Shown here piece by piece: positions 5,740 through 6,943 of a stretch of 6,943 nucleotides of DNA. Made by a program: the position numbers and the translations under genes. The DNA is taken from NCBI GenBank assembly GCA_002454335.1, contig DKIP01000048.1, positions 45,939 to 52,881 on the forward strand, in the 5' to 3' direction. The DNA is from Cytophagaceae bacterium UBA6715 (GTDB lineage Bacteria > Bacteroidota > Bacteroidia > Cytophagales > Spirosomataceae). The notes beneath the pieces are model-generated. The model saw only the letters and a list, made by a program, of their open reading frames with translations. It was not told the origin of the DNA and did not search any database. Within the stretch, counting starts at the first letter, position 1, and the number at the start of each line of letters is the position of its first letter.

Positions 5740-6943
5740 ATGAAAACACTCCTCCTATTCCTCTTACTTGCAGGCCCTTTGGCCTATGCTCAAAATCTTA
5801 AACCTGAACTTTGGCATAAACCCTGGAAAGCTTCCTGGATTACCTATTCAGAAAATGCGAATAGTATTTATTCACTTCAGGGCTTGAAAGATTATGGGGT
5901 ATTTAAATTTCAGAAAAGAGTTTCTTTGCCTGAAAAACCTGCTAAATGTCTCATTCACGTTTCGGGCGATAATCGCTATAAATTGTATGTGAATGGTACC
6001 TGGGTATCCGCTGGACCCGCTCGCGGCGATTTGTATTTCTGGAATTTTGAGACCTTGGACATCGCGCCCTATCTGAAGGCGGGGGAGAATACGGTGGAGG
6101 CCTTGGTTTGGAACGAAGGCAGAGGGAAGCCAGAGGCCCAAATTTCATTTGCTACCGGATTTATTTTACAAGCAGATGAGGAGGCTCATGCCGCTTTGAA
6201 CACCAATATGAGCTGGAGTGTGGCTAGAAATTTAGGAGTATCTCCTTTGCCGCCTCGGGTGCCAGGTTATTATGTGGCGGGTCAAGGAGAATTACAGGAA
6301 TATGCTAAATCCTGGACGCCTTTTATTTCCGCTAAATCCTTAGGTCCAGGTTTAACCAAAGGCGCGGCTATCGATTCACGGGGCTGGATGCTGTACCCAT
6401 CTGGGATTCCAGCAATGGAGTTAACCGAGCAGCGATTTGCCTCCATCCGAAAGGGAGAGGGCGATTTGATTCATGGGAAATCGCTGGTGGTACCGGCAAA
6501 TAGCTCGGTGGATTTGTGGATTGATCAAGGAGTATTGACAAACGCCTACCCACAATTAACGTTTTCTGGTGGAAAAGATGCTAAAATCGGGCTCACCTAT
6601 GCCGAAGGTTTATACGAAAAGAAGCCATTAAACACGACCACGAAAAATGGGAATCATAAGGGGAATCGGAATGAGATCGATAATAAATATTGGCTGGGTC
6701 GGAAGGATAGCCTTATTGCCGATGGTTCCGCGCATACCTTTGAAACAATGACCTATCGCACGTTTCGCTATGTGCGTTTGACCGTCAAGACAGAAGCAGA
6801 CGCTTTGACTTTACAGGATTTCAAGAGTGTGTTTACGGGTTTTCCTTTTCAGGCGAAAGCCTCGTTGAAAACGGATAACCCTTTGATTCCCCAATTGCTA
6901 GACGTGGGATTTCGCACCGCGCGTTTATGTGCGATGGAAACCT
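5740..6943 (+). CDS. Secreted alpha-L-rhamnosidase-like protein (partial, N-terminal part)
   Basis: The frame is open from the ATG to the right edge (401 residues) with no stop. A Sec signal peptide (MKTLLLFLLLAGPLAYAQ, likely cleavage after AYA, residue 17) indicates export. The N-terminal beta-domain resembles the Bac_rhamnosid_N region of glycoside hydrolase family 78: SGDNRYKLYVNGTWVSAGPA (75-94), LDIAPYLKAGENTVEALVWNEG (106-127) and, after a second beta-domain, TMTYRTFRYVRLTV (337-350). The last residues, PLIPQLLDVGFRTARLCAMET, look like the entry to the (alpha/alpha)6 catalytic barrel. The catalytic acids are beyond the window, so activity cannot be confirmed. Full-length relatives are commonly 700-1000 residues. 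AAAGG at 5728-5732, 7 bases before the ATG, is a weak Shine-Dalgarno-like match, unusual for this window. Because a palindrome pair ends 23 bases upstream, no independent promoter is apparent. The family call rests on motif recognition, and another rhamnosidase-like hydrolase family is possible. Confidence 0.82.
   Translation, partial: MKTLLLFLLLAGPLAYAQNLKPELWHKPWKASWITYSENANSIYSLQGLKDYGVFKFQKRVSLPEKPAKCLIHVSGDNRYKLYVNGTWVSAGPARGDLYFWNFETLDIAPYLKAGENTVEALVWNEGRGKPEAQISFATGFILQADEEAHAALNTNMSWSVARNLGVSPLPPRVPGYYVAGQGELQEYAKSWTPFISAKSLGPGLTKGAAIDSRGWMLYPSGIPAMELTEQRFASIRKGEGDLIHGKSLVVPANSSVDLWIDQGVLTNAYPQLTFSGGKDAKIGLTYAEGLYEKKPLNTTTKNGNHKGNRNEIDNKYWLGRKDSLIADGSAHTFETMTYRTFRYVRLTVKTEADALTLQDFKSVFTGFPFQAKASLKTDNPLIPQLLDVGFRTARLCAMET

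Noticed and set aside
1..6943. tRNA, rRNA, toxin-antitoxin, phage or defence genes
   Set aside because: Nothing resembling these was seen in the gaps or frames on either strand. The genes are metabolic or DNA-maintenance functions.

Overview
The window reads as an ordinary chromosomal stretch of a Bacteroidota bacterium, probably of the Cytophagales or a nearby group. The evidence is the moderately AT-rich base composition, the near absence of Shine-Dalgarno sequences before the starts, promoter-like TTTG/TAnnTTTG signals, secreted enzymes with short Sec or Tat leaders, and the family variants of the proteins. The genus cannot be fixed from the sequence. No phage, insertion sequence, integron, CRISPR array, tRNA or rRNA is visible. 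Coding density is high and no gene-free stretch exceeds about 105 bases.

Left part (1-3226), housekeeping. A 3'-truncated moeA (minus strand, running off the left edge) diverges from a two-gene plus-strand unit, moaC followed by a thiamine pyrophosphokinase gene, joined by a TAATG stop/start overlap. moeA and moaC both serve molybdenum cofactor synthesis, at the metal-insertion step and the cyclic pyranopterin step respectively. The kinase makes thiamine diphosphate, so the moaC operon joins two cofactor pathways. Converging on it from the right is rarA (mgsA), a replication-fork AAA+ ATPase. Its last 26 bases overlap the 3' end of the kinase gene.

Right part (3302-6943), exported enzymes, all on the plus strand. 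These are a Tat-exported sugar phosphate isomerase/epimerase-like TIM barrel, a Sec-exported M20-family amidohydrolase, and the N-terminal two-fifths or so of a Sec-exported alpha-L-rhamnosidase-like protein that runs off the right edge. The gaps of 105 and 86 bases between them each hold a pair of about 20-base palindromes in opposite orientation, separated by an AT-rich spacer of about 16 bases. This is a REP/BIME-like architecture and the most unusual structural signal in the window. The three enzymes may act together on plant-type glycosides or conjugates outside the cytoplasm, but that is inference from co-orientation and shared export.

I found no convincing new biological system. The best leads are the paired palindromes and the possible function of the Tat-exported isomerase-like protein beside a rhamnosidase.
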